A stretch of 6,112 nucleotides of DNA. It comes from Deferribacteres bacterium. GTDB taxonomy: Bacteria > Nitrospirota > Thermodesulfovibrionia > UBA6902. Shown piece after piece: positions 5,525-6,112 of the stretch. Position 1 is the first letter of the stretch. Each line of letters starts with the position of its first letter. Below the pieces are notes generated by a model, which searched no databases, was not told the origin of the DNA, and was given only the letters and a program-made list of their open reading frames with translations. The stretch lies in NCBI GenBank assembly GCA_013152795.1, contig JAADFS010000204.1:1-6112 (forward strand), read 5' to 3'. Both the position numbers and the translations under genes were made by a program.

Positions 5525-5551
5525 ACAAACGGCAACGTTGTAATTTAGTAG
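5518..5551. repeat. dyad overlapping the -10 box and start point
   Basis: CTACTATACAA (5518-5528) is complementary to TTGTA plus TAGTAG (5538-5542 and 5546-5551), 11 pairs interrupted by a 3-nt bulge. It covers the -10 box and expected start site of the plus-strand promoter, as an operator would. A hairpin at the mRNA 5' end is the alternative. Confidence 0.35.
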
Positions 5552-5560
5552 GGGAAAACC

Positions 5561-5662
5561 TTGAAGAGAGATTTCCGTTTCAACAGCCTCAGAATATGCC
5601 CGGCAGGGAATTTAAACATCATCGCTTCCCTCCTTCATAGTTACCATAAAATAAAGAGATGA
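5561..5662 (+). CDS. possible 33-codon leader ORF overlapping the receiver-PAS gene start
   Basis: A TTG at 5561 with GGGG 6 nt upstream (5551-5554) opens 33 codons. They end in TGA at 5660-5662, which overlaps the ATG of the next gene as ATGA. The peptide starts MKRDFRFNSLRICPAGN and is basic, with no recognisable domain. The ATGA overlap is the usual geometry of translational coupling, and the downstream ATG has only a poor ribosome binding site of its own. A stop (TAG, 5549-5551) bounds the frame upstream. The frame is short, so chance is a serious alternative. Confidence 0.25.
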   Translation: MKRDFRFNSLRICPAGNLNIIASLLHSYHKIKR

Positions 5663-6112
5663 ACGCCCCGCCCACCATAATCGTTGTTGAGGATGATGAG
5701 GGCCTGAACCGCCTGATCCAGAGAACCCTGCAAAGGGAGGGTTTCCGCACAGAGGGAGTCCTCAATGGAGCCGATGCCCTTGCCAAGGTGGCTGATAACC
5801 GGCATTCGATTTTACTCCTTGATTACGATATATCCGACATGAACGGAAAGCAGCTTGTTGAAACCCTTATAGAAAAGAAATACGATGTCCCCTTCATTAT
5901 AGTGACCGGGCAGGGGAACGAACAGATAGCGGTTGAGATGATGAAGCTGGGCGCAATGGATTACATAGTAAAGGGCAATGATTTCATAGACATCTTTCCG
6001 CACCTGATAAAAAGGGTGGTCAAGGAGCTTGATTACAAGAACCTGTTGAAGAAATCGGAAGAAGACCTGCGCAAGAGCGAGGAGAGGTACCGGCGTTTGA
6101 CAGAGGCAATCA
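5659..6112 (+). CDS. receiver-domain signalling protein with PAS-like continuation (5' part, cut by right edge)
   Basis: The frame is open from ATG 5659 to the window edge, 151 codons. Residues 6-122 form a CheY-like receiver domain: acidic pocket E11-D12-D13 in VVEDDEG, phospho-acceptor D55 in ILLLDYDISDMNG, T83 in IIVTGQG, and K105 in YIVKG. A helical, charged linker (about 123-140) follows. SEERYRRLTEAI (140-151) is the usual beginning of a PAS domain. An N-terminal receiver followed by PAS is typical of hybrid sensor kinases, or of response regulators ending in GGDEF or histidine kinase modules; the output domain lies outside the window. An in-frame TAA at 5647-5649 leaves this ATG as the only start. 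Its ribosome binding site is weak (AAAGAG adjoining the ATG). Confidence 0.92.
   Translation, partial: MNAPPTIIVVEDDEGLNRLIQRTLQREGFRTEGVLNGADALAKVADNRHSILLLDYDISDMNGKQLVETLIEKKYDVPFIIVTGQGNEQIAVEMMKLGAMDYIVKGNDFIDIFPHLIKRVVKELDYKNLLKKSEEDLRKSEERYRRLTEAI

Overview
The window looks like a piece of a bacterial chromosome of intermediate GC. AGG/AGA arginine and ATA isoleucine codons are frequent in all genes, Shine-Dalgarno sites are strong (AGGAGG forms), and the tRNA encodes its own CCA. The codon style and the secreted beta-helix protein would suit Nitrospirota or a deltaproteobacterial-type lineage, but this is only an impression; nothing here fixes the taxon.

Layout from left to right: (1) 1-1465, minus strand, 5' part of a large secreted right-handed beta-helix repeat protein, running off the left edge. 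(2) 1466-1906, a divergent intergenic region. It holds a good sigma70-type promoter for the beta-helix gene, an unusually long leader of about 325 nt with several inverted repeats, and a 37-bp AT-rich palindrome. (3) 1907-3638, plus strand, a two-gene DrrA/DrrB-type ABC exporter operon with a 14-nt gene overlap. (4) 3705-3812, minus strand, a 35-codon single-pass membrane protein gene with a perfect Shine-Dalgarno site and a candidate promoter and operator. (5) 4015-4089, minus strand, tRNA-Val(CAC). (6) 4204-5332, minus strand, prfB (release factor 2), intact only if read through the classic programmed +1 frameshift at 5257. (7) 5333-5658, divergent intergenic region with promoters for both directions, hairpins and a possible 33-codon leader ORF. 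(8) 5659-6112, plus strand, start of a signalling protein with an N-terminal receiver domain followed by a coiled linker and a PAS-like start, running off the right edge.

The genes do not form one pathway. The ABC pair is one operon and one machine. prfB and tRNA-Val are translation genes on the same strand. The beta-helix protein and the receiver-PAS protein are each cut by a window edge, so their operon partners are unseen. The best-supported non-routine signals are the prfB frameshift, the short membrane protein gene, the structured leader of the beta-helix gene, and the 37-bp palindrome between the beta-helix gene and the ABC operon. I saw no CRISPR array, insertion sequence or recognisable defence system.
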